A stretch of 52,646 bases of DNA from NCBI GenBank assembly GCA_030843315.1, contig JAUUPT010000024.1:1-52646 (forward strand). The letters are read 5' to 3'. Shown here piece after piece: positions 40,462 through 49,115 of the stretch. The translations under genes and the position numbers were made by a program. The notes under the pieces are model-generated. The model made no database searches and was not told the DNA's origin. It saw only the letters and a list, made by a program, of their open reading frames with translations. Each line of letters starts with the position of its first letter. Positions within the stretch are counted from its first letter, which is position 1. This DNA is from Bacteroidaceae bacterium. Lineage in GTDB: Bacteria > Bacteroidota > Bacteroidia > Bacteroidales > Bacteroidaceae.

Positions 40462-42450
40462 TTATTGCTTTTCCTTAATAAATCCCGTACGATACGCCAC
40501 CAGCAGCTTCTTTAAATCATGTATCTGCGTCACGAGTTCCTTTCCTTTATCCGTATCTTTCACCATCATACGCTGGGAATTGAACTCGATGACGAACGTA
40601 GTGGACTTGATATCCTGTCCCTCTTCTATTGCCTTCTGACGGCTTTGGAACGGCTCATGCTGTACCAACTGCAAGCCGTGGGAATGATAAACCAATGTAT
40701 ATCCGGCAATACCCGTTTCCGGCTGATAGGCTTTAGAGAAGCCGCCATCGATAACCAGCAACTTGCCGTCTGCCTTGATAGGCTTCTCCCCCTTGATAAT
40801 CTTCACCGGAACGTGCCCGTTGATAATATGCGAATGAGTGCCCGGCTCTACACCGAACTCTTCCAGAATACGGTCGCATACCTCTGCCTGGTTTCGCAGA
40901 GTATAGTAATATCCTTTCGTCTCTTTATGCAGTTCCTTGTCCGCTACAAAATAGCGTTCAAACGTAGCCATCTTATCTTTATCGAAAGAAGGAGCATTCG
41001 TTCCACACCACATATACCAAACGTAATCCAGTGCAAACCGCTTACTCTCCGAACCGTCTTCATCGAAATAAGCGGTACGTATCAGTTGATCAGTCTTCTG
41101 CAACAATTTATGCCCCCAGTATTCCTTCTTACCGATGCGGACGTGCTTGAAGCTGCCATCTTCGTTCAAAGGCACCGAAGCATGATACAACAGATTACTG
41201 TTGCACACCAGATACATGCCGCCGTACGTAAACAGACAGCGCATATGTTTCTTCAGCTTCTCGCTGTTTATAAAGGAAGCATGAATCTTATCGACCAACT
41301 CCCGTTCTTCATCAGACAGGCGATACGGATCGGCAGGGTCAACTGTCGGGAAGTTTGTATCGCGCAGTTCATACTCCTTGCCTTCGTACACAAATATGCC
41401 ACGTTCAAAGTCAATCTTATGCAGCAGTTTCCGGTTTTCCATCTCAAAGTCCGGCCGGCGGCTGATGATATCAGCTTCCAGTTTCAGCTGAATCACTGTA
41501 ATAGCCTTATGCATCTGCGTAATCAGACGCAACGTCTTCTCATTGTACTCCGCATCGGCAAAGTTCATTTTAGGAGCAAAGATTGTACAAGGATCATCCG
41601 CATACGTATCCATTGCAAACGTAGCCAGTGGCAGCAGATTAATACCGTAGCCATCTTCCAGCGTTGCCAGATTGGCATAGCGCATGGACATACGGATAAC
41701 GTTGGCTATGCATGCATCATTGCCCGCTGCTGCCCCCATCCACAAGATGTCATGGTTTCCCCACTGGATATCAAAGTTATGGTAATCGCAAAGCGTGTCC
41801 ATAATGATATGCGCACCCGGCCCACGGTCATAGATATCGCCTACTATGTGCAGCGAATCAATAGTCAGGCGCTGTATCAGATTACACATAGCAACGATGA
41901 AATCATCCGCACGCTTTGTAGAGATAATGGTGCTGATAATCACATTGATATAGGCATGTTTATTGGGTTCTATGCTCGACTCATGCAGCAACTCCTGAAT
42001 GATATACGAGAATCCTGCCGGCAACGCCTTGCGCACCTTGGAGCGGGTATATTTGGACGAAACATTCTGGCAAACCTTTACCAACTGGTTCAATGTAATC
42101 AGATACCAATCGTCCAGATCCGTTTCCTGCTCCTTTATCAGTTGCAGTTTTTCCTCCGGATAATAAATCAACGTACATATTTCCTTCTTCTCGCTCTCGC
42201 GCAAGGTATGACCGAAGATCTCGTTCACTTTACGCTTCACTGCCCCCGAAGCATTCTTCAGCACATGCTGAAAGGCTTCGTACTCACCATGAATATCGGT
42301 CAAAAAGTGTTCCGTACCCTTCGGCAGGTTCAGGATGGCTTCCAGATTTATAATTTCCGTACTGGCATCAGCAATAGTAGGAAAACTGCGCGACAACAGT
42401 TGAAGATAGCGCAAGTCGTTGACAATACTTTCCGGAGTTATATTTCCCAT
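40462..42450 (-). CDS. fbp: Fructose-1,6-bisphosphatase, class 3
   Basis: A 662-residue gluconeogenic enzyme of the class 3 (Firmicutes/Bacteroidetes Fbp) type, built on a metallophosphatase fold. The start at ATG 42448-42450 gives MGNITPESIVNDLRYLQLLS. Metal-binding motifs are DIHGEYEAFQH, GDIYDRGPGAH and WGNHDILWMGAAAGN, with later IINGHVPVK histidine. It releases fructose 6-phosphate from fructose 1,6-bisphosphate in the cytosol. The region just upstream has AT-rich near-repeats, and the gene overlaps none. It converges with the surface-repeat gene. Confidence 0.96.
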   Translation of the reverse strand: MGNITPESIVNDLRYLQLLSRSFPTIADASTEIINLEAILNLPKGTEHFLTDIHGEYEAFQHVLKNASGAVKRKVNEIFGHTLRESEKKEICTLIYYPEEKLQLIKEQETDLDDWYLITLNQLVKVCQNVSSKYTRSKVRKALPAGFSYIIQELLHESSIEPNKHAYINVIISTIISTKRADDFIVAMCNLIQRLTIDSLHIVGDIYDRGPGAHIIMDTLCDYHNFDIQWGNHDILWMGAAAGNDACIANVIRMSMRYANLATLEDGYGINLLPLATFAMDTYADDPCTIFAPKMNFADAEYNEKTLRLITQMHKAITVIQLKLEADIISRRPDFEMENRKLLHKIDFERGIFVYEGKEYELRDTNFPTVDPADPYRLSDEERELVDKIHASFINSEKLKKHMRCLFTYGGMYLVCNSNLLYHASVPLNEDGSFKHVRIGKKEYWGHKLLQKTDQLIRTAYFDEDGSESKRFALDYVWYMWCGTNAPSFDKDKMATFERYFVADKELHKETKGYYYTLRNQAEVCDRILEEFGVEPGTHSHIINGHVPVKIIKGEKPIKADGKLLVIDGGFSKAYQPETGIAGYTLVYHSHGLQLVQHEPFQSRQKAIEEGQDIKSTTFVIEFNSQRMMVKDTDKGKELVTQIHDLKKLLVAYRTGFIKEKQ

Positions 42451-42515
42451 GATCTTAATTGATAATTGATAGTTGATAATTAATTTGTTGACAATCGTTC
42501 GGCTGTATTCTCCTA

Positions 42516-44180
42516 CTAACCGAGCAAGAACATCAACAGCACTTGCGCAATGATTACCCGCAGAAACATACAAAGCGGATAGACCGTAGCGTAGGCCACC
42601 GAAGGGTTATCCCCCGGAATGGTATCGTTGGCATAGTTCAGTGCCATCGGATTTGCCATACTTCCGCACAGCATACCCGCCATCGTTCCGAAATCCACCT
42701 TCACCCATTTAAAGGAAATAATGCCCATTATCAATACCGGAACCACCGTCAGCGCAAAACCGACAGCAATCCACAGCAGCCCTTCGGGCCGGAACACAGT
42801 ATCGAAGAAATGAGCACCCGCATCCAGCCCCAGACAAGCCAGGTAGAGCGACAAACCTAAGGCACGAAGCATCAGGTTCGCACTGCGTGTCGTATAAGTC
42901 ACCATGTGCATCCTCGGTCCGAATCTACCGATAAGAATACCCACAATAATCGGACCGCCAGCCAATCCCAACCTTACGGGAGCACTGATACCCGGAATAG
43001 TAATAGGTATAGCACCTAATGCCAATCCCAGGATAATGCCCACATATACCGCTACCAGATTCGGCTCTTTCAAACTCTTGATAGCATTGCCCAAGACCTT
43101 CTCCACATTCTGTATGGCGGCAGCTTCACCAACCACTGTCAGGCGGTCGCCCAACTGCAAGGTCAGTTCTGCCGTAGCCAGCAACTGTACACCACTGCGG
43201 TATACCCGGCTGATATTAATTCCATAATGATTGCGCAGGTGAAGTGATCCCAGCTTCTTGCCATTCAGTTCCGGACGCGTCACCACAATGCGCTGCGAAA
43301 TCAGTTGGCTGTCTATAGCGTTCCAGTCTATATCTTCTTTGTTCCAGTCGGTATGTTCCTGTTCACCGAAAAGCACCGTCAACGACGGAGTATACTTTTC
43401 AGACGTAATCACCAGCAGGCGGTCTCCTTCCTTTATCACCTTCTCGGAGGTAGGAATAGTGACCTTCCCATCCCGCCATAAACGGGAAATTACAAACTTC
43501 GGATAATTCAGTTCGCCGATTTCCTTGATGCTCTTATTAAAGATTGCAGGATTGTGCACTTGAAACGCTGCGATATACGGTTTGTTCACATCATCTTTCT
43601 CTTTCAGTTCCAAGTCCTCTTTACGCGCCAATACCTTTCGGATAGCCAATACAGCCAGGATTACACCGACCACACCCAACGGATATGCCACCGCACATCC
43701 CAGAGCCGGTGTGCTGGCCTCCAGTCCCATCTGCTTCAAAGTCTGCTGTGCCGCACCAAGCGCCGGAGTATTTGTCGTAGCACCGCAAAGAATGCCCACC
43801 ATGTTCGGCAAAGAGATGCCAAAACCATAGCTTCCAAGCACTGTCATCGCCGTGCCAATCAGCACTACACCCAGCGCCAGCATATTCAGCTTTACTCCTC
43901 CCCTATGGAAAGAGCTGAAAAAGCCCGGCCCCACTTGCAGTCCCAAGGCATACACAAATACCACCAAGCCGAAACTCTCCGCATAGTTCAGCATCTGCGG
44001 GTCAACAGACAAGCCGAAATGCCCGGCTATGATACCTGCAAAAAAGACGAACGTCACTCCCAAAGAAATGCCGCAAATATGTATCTTCCCCAATCCAAGG
44101 CCGATGGAGGAAATTAGCGAAAGTACCACTACCGCCTGCAAAGCGGAATGTTCGACAAACAAACTATACAACCAATCCAA
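42516..44180 (-). CDS. AspT/YidE-type putative transporter with two RCK-C domains
   Basis: A 554-residue inner-membrane protein. Two hydrophobic halves (about 5-180 and 375-554), each with about five helices, flank two TrkA_C (RCK-C) domains at about 200-285 and 290-365; ITSEKYTPSLTVLFG and LTVVGEAAAIQNVEKVLG are typical pieces. The AspT-type duplicated motif appears as GxxCGATTNTPALGAAQQ and MLCGSMANPMALNYAN. Relatives include the aspartate:alanine exchanger, but YidE/YbjL members have unknown substrates. The upstream -7 element is at 44209-44216. It lies 65 nt before fbp and may share its transcript. Confidence 0.9.
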   Translation of the reverse strand: MDWLYSLFVEHSALQAVVVLSLISSIGLGLGKIHICGISLGVTFVFFAGIIAGHFGLSVDPQMLNYAESFGLVVFVYALGLQVGPGFFSSFHRGGVKLNMLALGVVLIGTAMTVLGSYGFGISLPNMVGILCGATTNTPALGAAQQTLKQMGLEASTPALGCAVAYPLGVVGVILAVLAIRKVLARKEDLELKEKDDVNKPYIAAFQVHNPAIFNKSIKEIGELNYPKFVISRLWRDGKVTIPTSEKVIKEGDRLLVITSEKYTPSLTVLFGEQEHTDWNKEDIDWNAIDSQLISQRIVVTRPELNGKKLGSLHLRNHYGINISRVYRSGVQLLATAELTLQLGDRLTVVGEAAAIQNVEKVLGNAIKSLKEPNLVAVYVGIILGLALGAIPITIPGISAPVRLGLAGGPIIVGILIGRFGPRMHMVTYTTRSANLMLRALGLSLYLACLGLDAGAHFFDTVFRPEGLLWIAVGFALTVVPVLIMGIISFKWVKVDFGTMAGMLCGSMANPMALNYANDTIPGDNPSVAYATVYPLCMFLRVIIAQVLLMFLLG

Positions 44181-44208
44181 TGTATATTCAAATTACAGTT
44201 TCAAGCTG

Positions 44209-44216
44209 CAAAGATA
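44209..44216 (-). promoter_or_regulatory. -7 element for the AspT/YidE-type transporter
   Basis: TATCTTTG on the minus strand, 28 nt upstream of the ATG at 44180. No strong -33. Confidence 0.5.
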
Positions 44217-44296
44217 GAAAGTATCTGTGGAGGTGAAAAATATTAAGCGAGAAATGTTTTCAAACATGTCCAAACAAAATAAGGGCAAGTGTTGCC

Positions 44297-44325
44297 TTGC
44301 ACATTCGATTTATTTCATACTTTTG
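44297..44325 (+). promoter_or_regulatory. Promoter of the acyltransferase gene
   Basis: TTG (44297-44299), 18-nt gap, TACTTTTG (44318-44325), giving a leader of about 65 nt. Confidence 0.5.
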
Positions 44326-44396
44326 GCGGGTGCTTCCGGAAAACACGCTAAAGAAAGAACCCGAAGTACGCAAACTATAAATTCAGGTTCATTACA

Positions 44397-45536
44397 ATGT
44401 CAACAGCAGTACCCCCCTCTGCGGCATTTGCCGATACAAAACCGCATTACGACATACTCGACGGGCTACGTGGAGTAGCGGCAATCATGGTAGTATGTTT
44501 CCACTTATTCGAGGCCTATGCCACCAGCCACATAGACCAGCAAATCAATCACGGCTATCTGGCTGTCGATTTCTTCTTTATCCTTTCGGGCTTCGTTGTA
44601 GGCTATGCCTATGATGGCCGTTGGAAGACAATGAAAACAAAAGATTTCCTCCTTCGCCGAATCATCCGCTTGCATCCGATGGTAGTCATCGGGGCCATTA
44701 TCGGAGCTATCATGTTCTATACCCAGGGATGCTCGGTATGGGATGTTTCCCGGATATCCATAGGAATGCTGCTTCTATCCACATTGATAAACGCCCTTCT
44801 GATTCCGGCTACCCCCGGTTTCGAGATTAGAGGAGTGGGTGAAATGTACCCCTTGAACGGTCCAAGCTGGTCTTTGTTCTTCGAATATATCGGAAACCTT
44901 CTATATGCTTTCTTCATTCGCAAACTTCCCACCAAAGCGCTTACCACATTAGTAATACTCGCAGGATGCGGATTGGCCGCATTTGCCATGTTCGGCCCTT
45001 ACGGTGATATTTGTGTAGGATTCTCATTGACCGACGACAACATCGTCGGCGGCTCCCTTCGCTTGTTATTCTCATTCTCAGCAGGATTACTGTTATCCCG
45101 CGTCTTTAAACCGATCCACATAAGAGGCGCTTTCGGCATATGCAGCCTCTTCATCATCATTCTGCTGGCAGTGCCCCGCGTTGGCGGTAGCGAAAACCTG
45201 TGGATGAACGGACTGTACGACACCGTTTGCTCTCTCATCTTCTTTCCCATCATCGTCTATCTGGGTGCCTCAGGCAAGACCACAGACAAATATACCACCC
45301 GGATATGCAAGTTTCTGGGAGATATCTCCTACCCCCTCTATATGGTACATTACCCCTTTATATACCTGTACTACGCCTGGGTAAAGAATGAGAACCTGAC
45401 CTTTGTGCAATCCCTGCCGGGAGCTGCAGCATTAGTTATCGGAAGCATAATACTGGCTTACCTCTGTTTAAAACTGTACGATGAGCCCGTACGCAAATAT
45501 CTGACCAAGCATCTGCTAAGAAAGCATAAGGCCTGA
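44397..45536 (+). CDS. Membrane acyltransferase (acyltransferase family 3)
   Basis: A 379-residue inner-membrane protein with about ten helices. The family signature is at the N-terminus: YDILDGLRGVAAIMVVCFHLFE with the conserved DGLRG and catalytic histidine (about 39), then YLAVDFFFILSGFV. The arginine-rich LLRRIIRLHP (about 88-97) is also typical. Such enzymes O-acetylate or succinylate sugars of surface polysaccharides, LPS or exported antibiotics. No glycan genes stand next to it, so the acceptor is unknown. A terminator follows. Confidence 0.92.
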   Translation: MSTAVPPSAAFADTKPHYDILDGLRGVAAIMVVCFHLFEAYATSHIDQQINHGYLAVDFFFILSGFVVGYAYDGRWKTMKTKDFLLRRIIRLHPMVVIGAIIGAIMFYTQGCSVWDVSRISIGMLLLSTLINALLIPATPGFEIRGVGEMYPLNGPSWSLFFEYIGNLLYAFFIRKLPTKALTTLVILAGCGLAAFAMFGPYGDICVGFSLTDDNIVGGSLRLLFSFSAGLLLSRVFKPIHIRGAFGICSLFIIILLAVPRVGGSENLWMNGLYDTVCSLIFFPIIVYLGASGKTTDKYTTRICKFLGDISYPLYMVHYPFIYLYYAWVKNENLTFVQSLPGAAALVIGSIILAYLCLKLYDEPVRKYLTKHLLRKHKA

Positions 45537-45546
45537 AGCAAAAGAA

Positions 45547-45593
45547 AAAGCTCCGAAAATCTTTCGATCTTCAGAGCTTTCTCCTTTTTTCTT
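45547..45593 (+). terminator. Terminator after the acyltransferase gene
   Basis: AAAGCTCCGAA (45547-45557) pairs with TTCAGAGCTTT (45570-45580) with one mismatch, followed by T-rich sequence. Confidence 0.7.
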
Positions 45594-45615
45594 TTTTAGT
45601 TAAAATCATGCTTTG

Positions 45616-45688
45616 TACACCCTCAGGGATTCGAACCCTGGACCCACTGATTAAGAGTCAGTTGCTCTACCAACTGAGCTAAGAGTGC
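45616..45688 (-). tRNA. tRNA-Lys (anticodon CTT)
   Basis: A 73-nt cloverleaf on the minus strand. Acceptor GCACTCT pairs with AGGGTGT (three G-T pairs), the anticodon stem ACTGA/TCAGT holds loop CTCTTAA, and the T arm is CAGGG/CCCTG with TTCGAAT. Discriminator A. Last of three tRNAs in one transcript. Confidence 0.95.
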
Positions 45689-45709
45689 ATTACAAAACCA
45701 CCGGTAAGG

Positions 45710-45781
45710 TAGTGGGTACGGGAATCGAACCCGTATGTCATGCGTGAGAGGCATGTATCCTAACCATTAGATGAACCCACC
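45710..45781 (-). tRNA. tRNA-Glu (anticodon CTC)
   Basis: A 72-nt cloverleaf on the minus strand. Acceptor GGTGGGT pairs with ACCCACT (the first pair is G-T), anticodon stem CATGC/GCATG with loop CTCTCAC, T arm ACGGG/CCCGT. Middle gene of the tRNA group. Confidence 0.94.
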
Positions 45782-45796
45782 AATTACACGCGTTTG

Positions 45797-45883
45797 CGGA
45801 AGCTGGGGGATTCGAACCCCCGGTACAGTTGCCCGTACGTCAGTTTAGCAAACTGGTGGTTTCAGCCACTCACCCAAACTTCC
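45797..45883 (-). tRNA. tRNA-Ser (anticodon GCT)
   Basis: An 87-nt tRNA on the minus strand with the long variable arm of class II tRNAs. Acceptor GGAAGTT pairs with AGCTTCC, loop TTGCTAA gives anticodon GCT, and the T arm is GGGGG/CCCCC with TTCGAAT. Discriminator G. First gene after the promoter. Confidence 0.95.
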
Positions 45884-45917
45884 TTTTTTGTAACCAGCAT
45901 TCTTTTCAAATGCGGTG

Positions 45918-45949
45918 CAAATGTAGGGCAAACTTTTGGACTGTGCAAA
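45918..45949 (-). promoter_or_regulatory. Promoter of the Ser-Glu-Lys tRNA operon
   Basis: On the minus strand: TTTG (45946-45949), 20-nt gap, TACATTTG (45918-45925), 34 nt before the tRNA-Ser 5' end. Confidence 0.75.
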
Positions 45950-46076
45950 TCTTTCCTACATATTTTTTTCAACGTTTCTGTAACAATATAGATAACACGT
46001 TAACATTCAAACCGTAAGAGTTGGGCACTAAATTTCTTTTTTGATTCATATCAACCTATCCTCTCCAATCTTTCCT

Positions 46077-46084
46077 TATCTTTG
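46077..46084 (+). promoter_or_regulatory. -7 element for the second MATE gene
   Basis: TATCTTTG, 38 nt before the ATG. No TTTG at the usual -33 distance. Confidence 0.5.
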
Positions 46085-46122
46085 CGCGGTTTTTCCAGAA
46101 ACATAGCGCATACATACGGACA

Positions 46123-47463
46123 ATGATACAACAAGAAAGTTTGAAAAAACGGCTTGCCAAGCTGGCTGCACCCATCTTTATAGAGACGCTTCTCATCATG
46201 ATGCTTGGAGCTGTAGATACCATCATGCTGAGCCGCCACTCCGACAATAGTGTGGCTGCCGTAGGCGTGGTCAATCAGATTATCATGCTTACTTTCCTTG
46301 TTTTCGAGGTCATCAACCTCGGAACTTCCGTACTTTGTTCGCAATATCTCGGCGCCAAGATGCAGCAGAAAGTAGTACAGGTAGTCGGCGTCTCCATCCT
46401 GGTCAATCTGGTGATTGGCGTCACCGTCAGCCTGTTCCTGTTTTCCTGTGCCAGCCCCATCCTGCATCTGATGGGACTCACCCCCGAACTGATGCAGGAC
46501 GGCATGGATTATATGCGCATCGTAGGCGCTTTCGCCTTCTTCCAGGCTTTGTCCCTCACCCTGTCCGCTTCCTTGCGCAGTGCTAACAAAGCTATCTATC
46601 CGATGCTGGTCACCGTTGTGGTCAACATCCTCAATATCATAGGCAACTATTCCCTTATCTTCGGACGTTTCGGCTTCCCGGAACTGGGTGTAGAAGGTGC
46701 CGCTATTTCTACAGCGTTCAGCCGGGGAATCTCCATGGTGCTGTTGTTCATCATCCTGTTCCGCAAGCACATCCCACGTTTCCCACTGGCATACTTCCGC
46801 CCATTCCCGTGGCCGGAACTGAAGAACTTGATGAAAGTGGGGCTTCCCTCTGCCGGCGAGCAGTTGTCGTACAGTTCTTCCCAGGTAGTCATCACCTTTT
46901 TCATCAATATGCTGGGTGTAGAGGCACTCGCCACGCGTACCTATTGCGTCAACATCATCATGTTCGCCTATCTGTTCAGTATCTCCATGGCGCAAGGCGG
47001 TGCCATCTGCATCGGACACCTGATAGGCGAAAAGAAGCCGCGCGCCGCTTTCCTAATGGGAAAATATGTTATGAAAAAGTCCGTCATGATCACCGTAATA
47101 CTTTCCTGCGTCCTCGCCATCTTCGGGCGTACTATCTTCAGTTGGCTCACCGCCAATCCGGAGATTATTGGCATGGGCACCACCATTCTGATGATAGACG
47201 TCGTCCTCGAAATAGGACGTCCCATCAACATCTTTGCCACCAATGCACTCCGTGCGGCAGGCGATGTCAACTATCCCTTCTACGTGGGGTTGGTAGTGAT
47301 GTGGAGCGTCGCCGTCGGGTTGGGCTATCTTTTCGGCATTCCTCTCGGTTGGGGCATCTGCGGCATGTGGGTGGCATTCCTGCTGGACGAAAATATCCGT
47401 GGTGCCATCTTTGTCCGTCGCTGGTATAGCATGAAGTGGGCGAATAAAAGCTTTATTCGCTGA
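46123..47463 (+). CDS. MATE family efflux transporter
   Basis: A 446-residue MATE exporter with about 12 helices. The N-terminal half begins LKKRLAKLAAPIFIETLLIM and includes LGAVDTIMLSRHSDNSVAAVGVV, a signature of the family. The second half begins LMKVGLPSAGEQLSYSSSQV. It is only distantly like the MATE protein at 7975-9303 and belongs to a different branch. Substrate unknown. A Crp/Fnr-type regulator gene follows 82 nt later with its own -7 element. Confidence 0.92.
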   Translation: MIQQESLKKRLAKLAAPIFIETLLIMMLGAVDTIMLSRHSDNSVAAVGVVNQIIMLTFLVFEVINLGTSVLCSQYLGAKMQQKVVQVVGVSILVNLVIGVTVSLFLFSCASPILHLMGLTPELMQDGMDYMRIVGAFAFFQALSLTLSASLRSANKAIYPMLVTVVVNILNIIGNYSLIFGRFGFPELGVEGAAISTAFSRGISMVLLFIILFRKHIPRFPLAYFRPFPWPELKNLMKVGLPSAGEQLSYSSSQVVITFFINMLGVEALATRTYCVNIIMFAYLFSISMAQGGAICIGHLIGEKKPRAAFLMGKYVMKKSVMITVILSCVLAIFGRTIFSWLTANPEIIGMGTTILMIDVVLEIGRPINIFATNALRAAGDVNYPFYVGLVVMWSVAVGLGYLFGIPLGWGICGMWVAFLLDENIRGAIFVRRWYSMKWANKSFIR

Positions 47464-47500
47464 TTGGTGATTAATAACCGATTTGTAATCACCAATCCCA
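47461..47500. repeat. Inverted copies of the short AATCACCAAT motif
   Basis: TGATTGGTGATTA and TAATCACCAATCC face each other across about 14 nt, forming a hairpin just after the MATE stop codon. It may serve as a weak terminator. Confidence 0.5.
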
Positions 47501-47509
47501 TTTTTTCTC

Positions 47510-47517
47510 TATCTTTG
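47510..47517 (+). promoter_or_regulatory. -7 element for the Crp/Fnr-type regulator
   Basis: TATCTTTG, 28 nt before the ATG. A TTTG at 47482-47485 is 24 nt upstream, slightly long. Confidence 0.5.
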
Positions 47518-47545
47518 CAGCCAGAAACGAACAAATTATGGTTTT

Positions 47546-48130
47546 ATGGATGCATTATTGAAGAAAACCGTAGACGCCGCCGTCAACTCCCGCTATCCGG
47601 GCATGGCCCTTGAAGGCAGGAAGTTAATAGAAGAAATCCTCATTCGCAAAGAAGTAGAAAAAGGCGAATTACTTATCAACGAAGGACAAATCAGCCACAA
47701 TATAGTATTCGTAGGAAAAGGCATGCTGCGCCAATTCTATTATAAGAACGGAAAAGACGTCACCGAACATTTCTCCTACGAAGGATGCATCGTCATCTGC
47801 ATTGAAAGCACACTGAAGCAAGAGCCTACCCACCTGATGATTGAGGCGTTGGAACCCAGTGTAGTGTACTTGCTACCCTACAACAAGCTGATGACGCTCA
47901 CCGAAATTTCATGGGAAATTAATATGTTCTATCGCAAGATACTTGAATACTCTCTTATTGTCTCACAAGTGAAAGCTGACTCCTGGCGGTTTGAAACGGC
48001 ACGCGAACGTTACAACCAACTCATGGAGCACCAGCCGGAAGTCATCAAACGGGCGCCTCTGTCGCACATTGCGTCTTACCTGCTGATGACCCCTGAAACG
48101 CTGAGCAGAGTACGTTCGGGCATACTGTAA
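47546..48130 (+). CDS. Crp/Fnr family transcriptional regulator
   Basis: A 194-residue regulator. The N-terminal cyclic-nucleotide-binding-like barrel (about 25-140) includes KGELLINEGQISHNIVFVGKGMLRQFYY. The central dimerisation helix is around 125-150. A short C-terminal helix-turn-helix (APLSHIASYLLMTPETLSRVRSGIL) ends the protein. Cysteines for a 4Fe-4S cluster as in Fnr are lacking at the N-terminus, and the cAMP-binding arginine motif is not evident, so the effector is unknown. A perfect Fnr-like palindrome lies 42 nt after its stop codon, which makes an adjacent target likely. Confidence 0.88.
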   Translation: MDALLKKTVDAAVNSRYPGMALEGRKLIEEILIRKEVEKGELLINEGQISHNIVFVGKGMLRQFYYKNGKDVTEHFSYEGCIVICIESTLKQEPTHLMIEALEPSVVYLLPYNKLMTLTEISWEINMFYRKILEYSLIVSQVKADSWRFETARERYNQLMEHQPEVIKRAPLSHIASYLLMTPETLSRVRSGIL

Positions 48131-48171
48131 AATATATCCTATTCTGCATTTCTTTCAACCGAAATCATGTT

Positions 48172-48187
48172 TTTGACCTATGTCAAA
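48172..48187 (+). promoter_or_regulatory. Fnr/Crp-like operator
   Basis: TTTGAC-CTAT-GTCAAA, a perfect 6-bp-arm palindrome with a 4-nt centre, the geometry of Fnr-type boxes (TTGAT-N4-ATCAA). Its centre is about 41 nt upstream of the transcription start predicted from the -7 element at 48209-48216. Confidence 0.6.
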
Positions 48188-48208
48188 TCATAATCCGTAA
48201 GAAGCATC

Positions 48209-48216
48209 TAACTTTG
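48209..48216 (+). promoter_or_regulatory. -7 element of a candidate regulated small RNA
   Basis: TAACTTTG, a match to TAnnTTTG, without a -33 TTTG. The missing -33 fits an activator-dependent promoter using the operator at 48172-48187. Confidence 0.5.
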
Positions 48217-48220
48217 CAGT

Positions 48221-48328
48221 ATCATTTTTACTGTAATTGAAAGATTGGTTTTTAATAAGAATAGAGAGATTGTTTTTCAGGGTACATTAAAAAAAGAGCA
48301 ATATCCATCGGCGGATATTGCTCTTTTT
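48221..48328 (+). ncRNA. Candidate Fnr-type-activated small RNA (about 108 nt)
   Basis: The 212-nt gap between the Crp/Fnr gene and the converging creatininase gene contains an operator, a -7 element and a terminator on the plus strand, with no open reading frame. The predicted RNA would start near 48221 and end at the hairpin at 48291-48328. A small stem CAGTA/TACTG lies at 48217-48233. The arrangement recalls E. coli FnrS, an Fnr-activated small RNA, in logic but not sequence. Existence is predicted only. Confidence 0.4.
48291..48328. terminator. Bidirectional terminator
   Basis: A perfect 16-bp stem, AAAAAGAGCAATATCC (48291-48306) with its complement (48313-48328) and a 6-nt loop, with A and T tracts on the two sides. 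It serves the creatininase gene on the minus strand and the candidate RNA on the plus strand. Confidence 0.9.
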
Positions 48329-48342
48329 ATATCAATACAACA

Positions 48343-49104
48343 TCAATATAATTCGCCCTGGCCTACCTCTGCAAAGAGCTTTGCCAACTTCTCAATAACA
48401 ACTTTCAAGTAGCGTTCTCCCTTCTCAGCAGAAGATTTTCTTGGATCTCCTATTCCACTGTCTACACTGGCTTTATCCCAATGGCGGGGTGCCCAGCCTA
48501 CTTTCTCATTCAAAGAAGGAATGGCAAACGGGGTGCCCGCTCCTTCACCAGCCTCAGCCAGATTAACCAGTTCCGGGTGATAGTACATCATGGCAGAAGT
48601 CTCGGTTTCACCGGCATGATCGTCGATGACGGCCTCAAAATAGCCTTTCGGGGGGACAATATTGAACCAATCGACAGCGATAATCAAGAAATCGGGATAG
48701 GTAAATGCCAAGTCGCGTATCATGCCCTTGAAGTTATTGCCACCGTGACCACCGACGATTATCAGCTTCCGGATGCCTTGTGTATGGAGCGAAGCTACAA
48801 TATCTTCCAGAATAGCCTGCTGAGTGGAGTGGCGGGTATGAATGCAGAACGGCAATCCCCGCTGTCCCGGATTTTGAGCTCCAAACGGAACGGGGGGCAT
48901 CACCATGCAACGCACGCCGGAATGTTGCAATGCAAGGGTGGCGGCATCTACCGCCACGTCATGCGACAGGATGCAGTCGGTGAGGTAAGGCAGATGCAGG
49001 TTATGGGGTTCTGTAGCTCCCCACGGCAGAATGACGACATCGTATTTCACTCCTTTTAGCTTTCCATAGCAGGAAACGGTAAGGTCTATTTCTCTTTTTT
49101 CCAT
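48343..49104 (-). CDS. Creatininase family amidohydrolase
   Basis: A 253-residue metal-dependent hydrolase. The family motifs are present: LPWGATEPHNLHLPYLTD (about 26-43) with Glu32, His34, His37 and Asp43 as metal and catalytic residues, VGGHGGNN, and DDHAGETETSAMMY with the second metal histidine and glutamate. Members hydrolyse creatinine, formamides or cyclic amides such as N-formamide intermediates in cofactor pathways. The substrate cannot be assigned. It lies 11 nt after the AraC regulator, so the two are probably co-transcribed, and precedes the bidirectional terminator. Confidence 0.92.
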   Translation of the reverse strand: MEKREIDLTVSCYGKLKGVKYDVVILPWGATEPHNLHLPYLTDCILSHDVAVDAATLALQHSGVRCMVMPPVPFGAQNPGQRGLPFCIHTRHSTQQAILEDIVASLHTQGIRKLIIVGGHGGNNFKGMIRDLAFTYPDFLIIAVDWFNIVPPKGYFEAVIDDHAGETETSAMMYYHPELVNLAEAGEGAGTPFAIPSLNEKVGWAPRHWDKASVDSGIGDPRKSSAEKGERYLKVVIEKLAKLFAEVGQGELY

Positions 49105-49115
49105 GATAGTTTATT

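Noticed and set aside
40519..42462. 647-residue reading frame antisense to fbp
   Set aside because: It mirrors nearly the whole fbp gene and shows no domain; fbp has complete metal-site motifs.
42455..42487. AT-rich near-repeat before fbp (ATTGATAATTGATAGTTGATAA)
   Set aside because: A short, simple AT-rich repeat of a kind common between Bacteroides genes; no further structure or function suggested.
44227..44478. 83-residue frame before the acyltransferase
   Set aside because: It overlaps the acyltransferase start and promoter and has no family resemblance.
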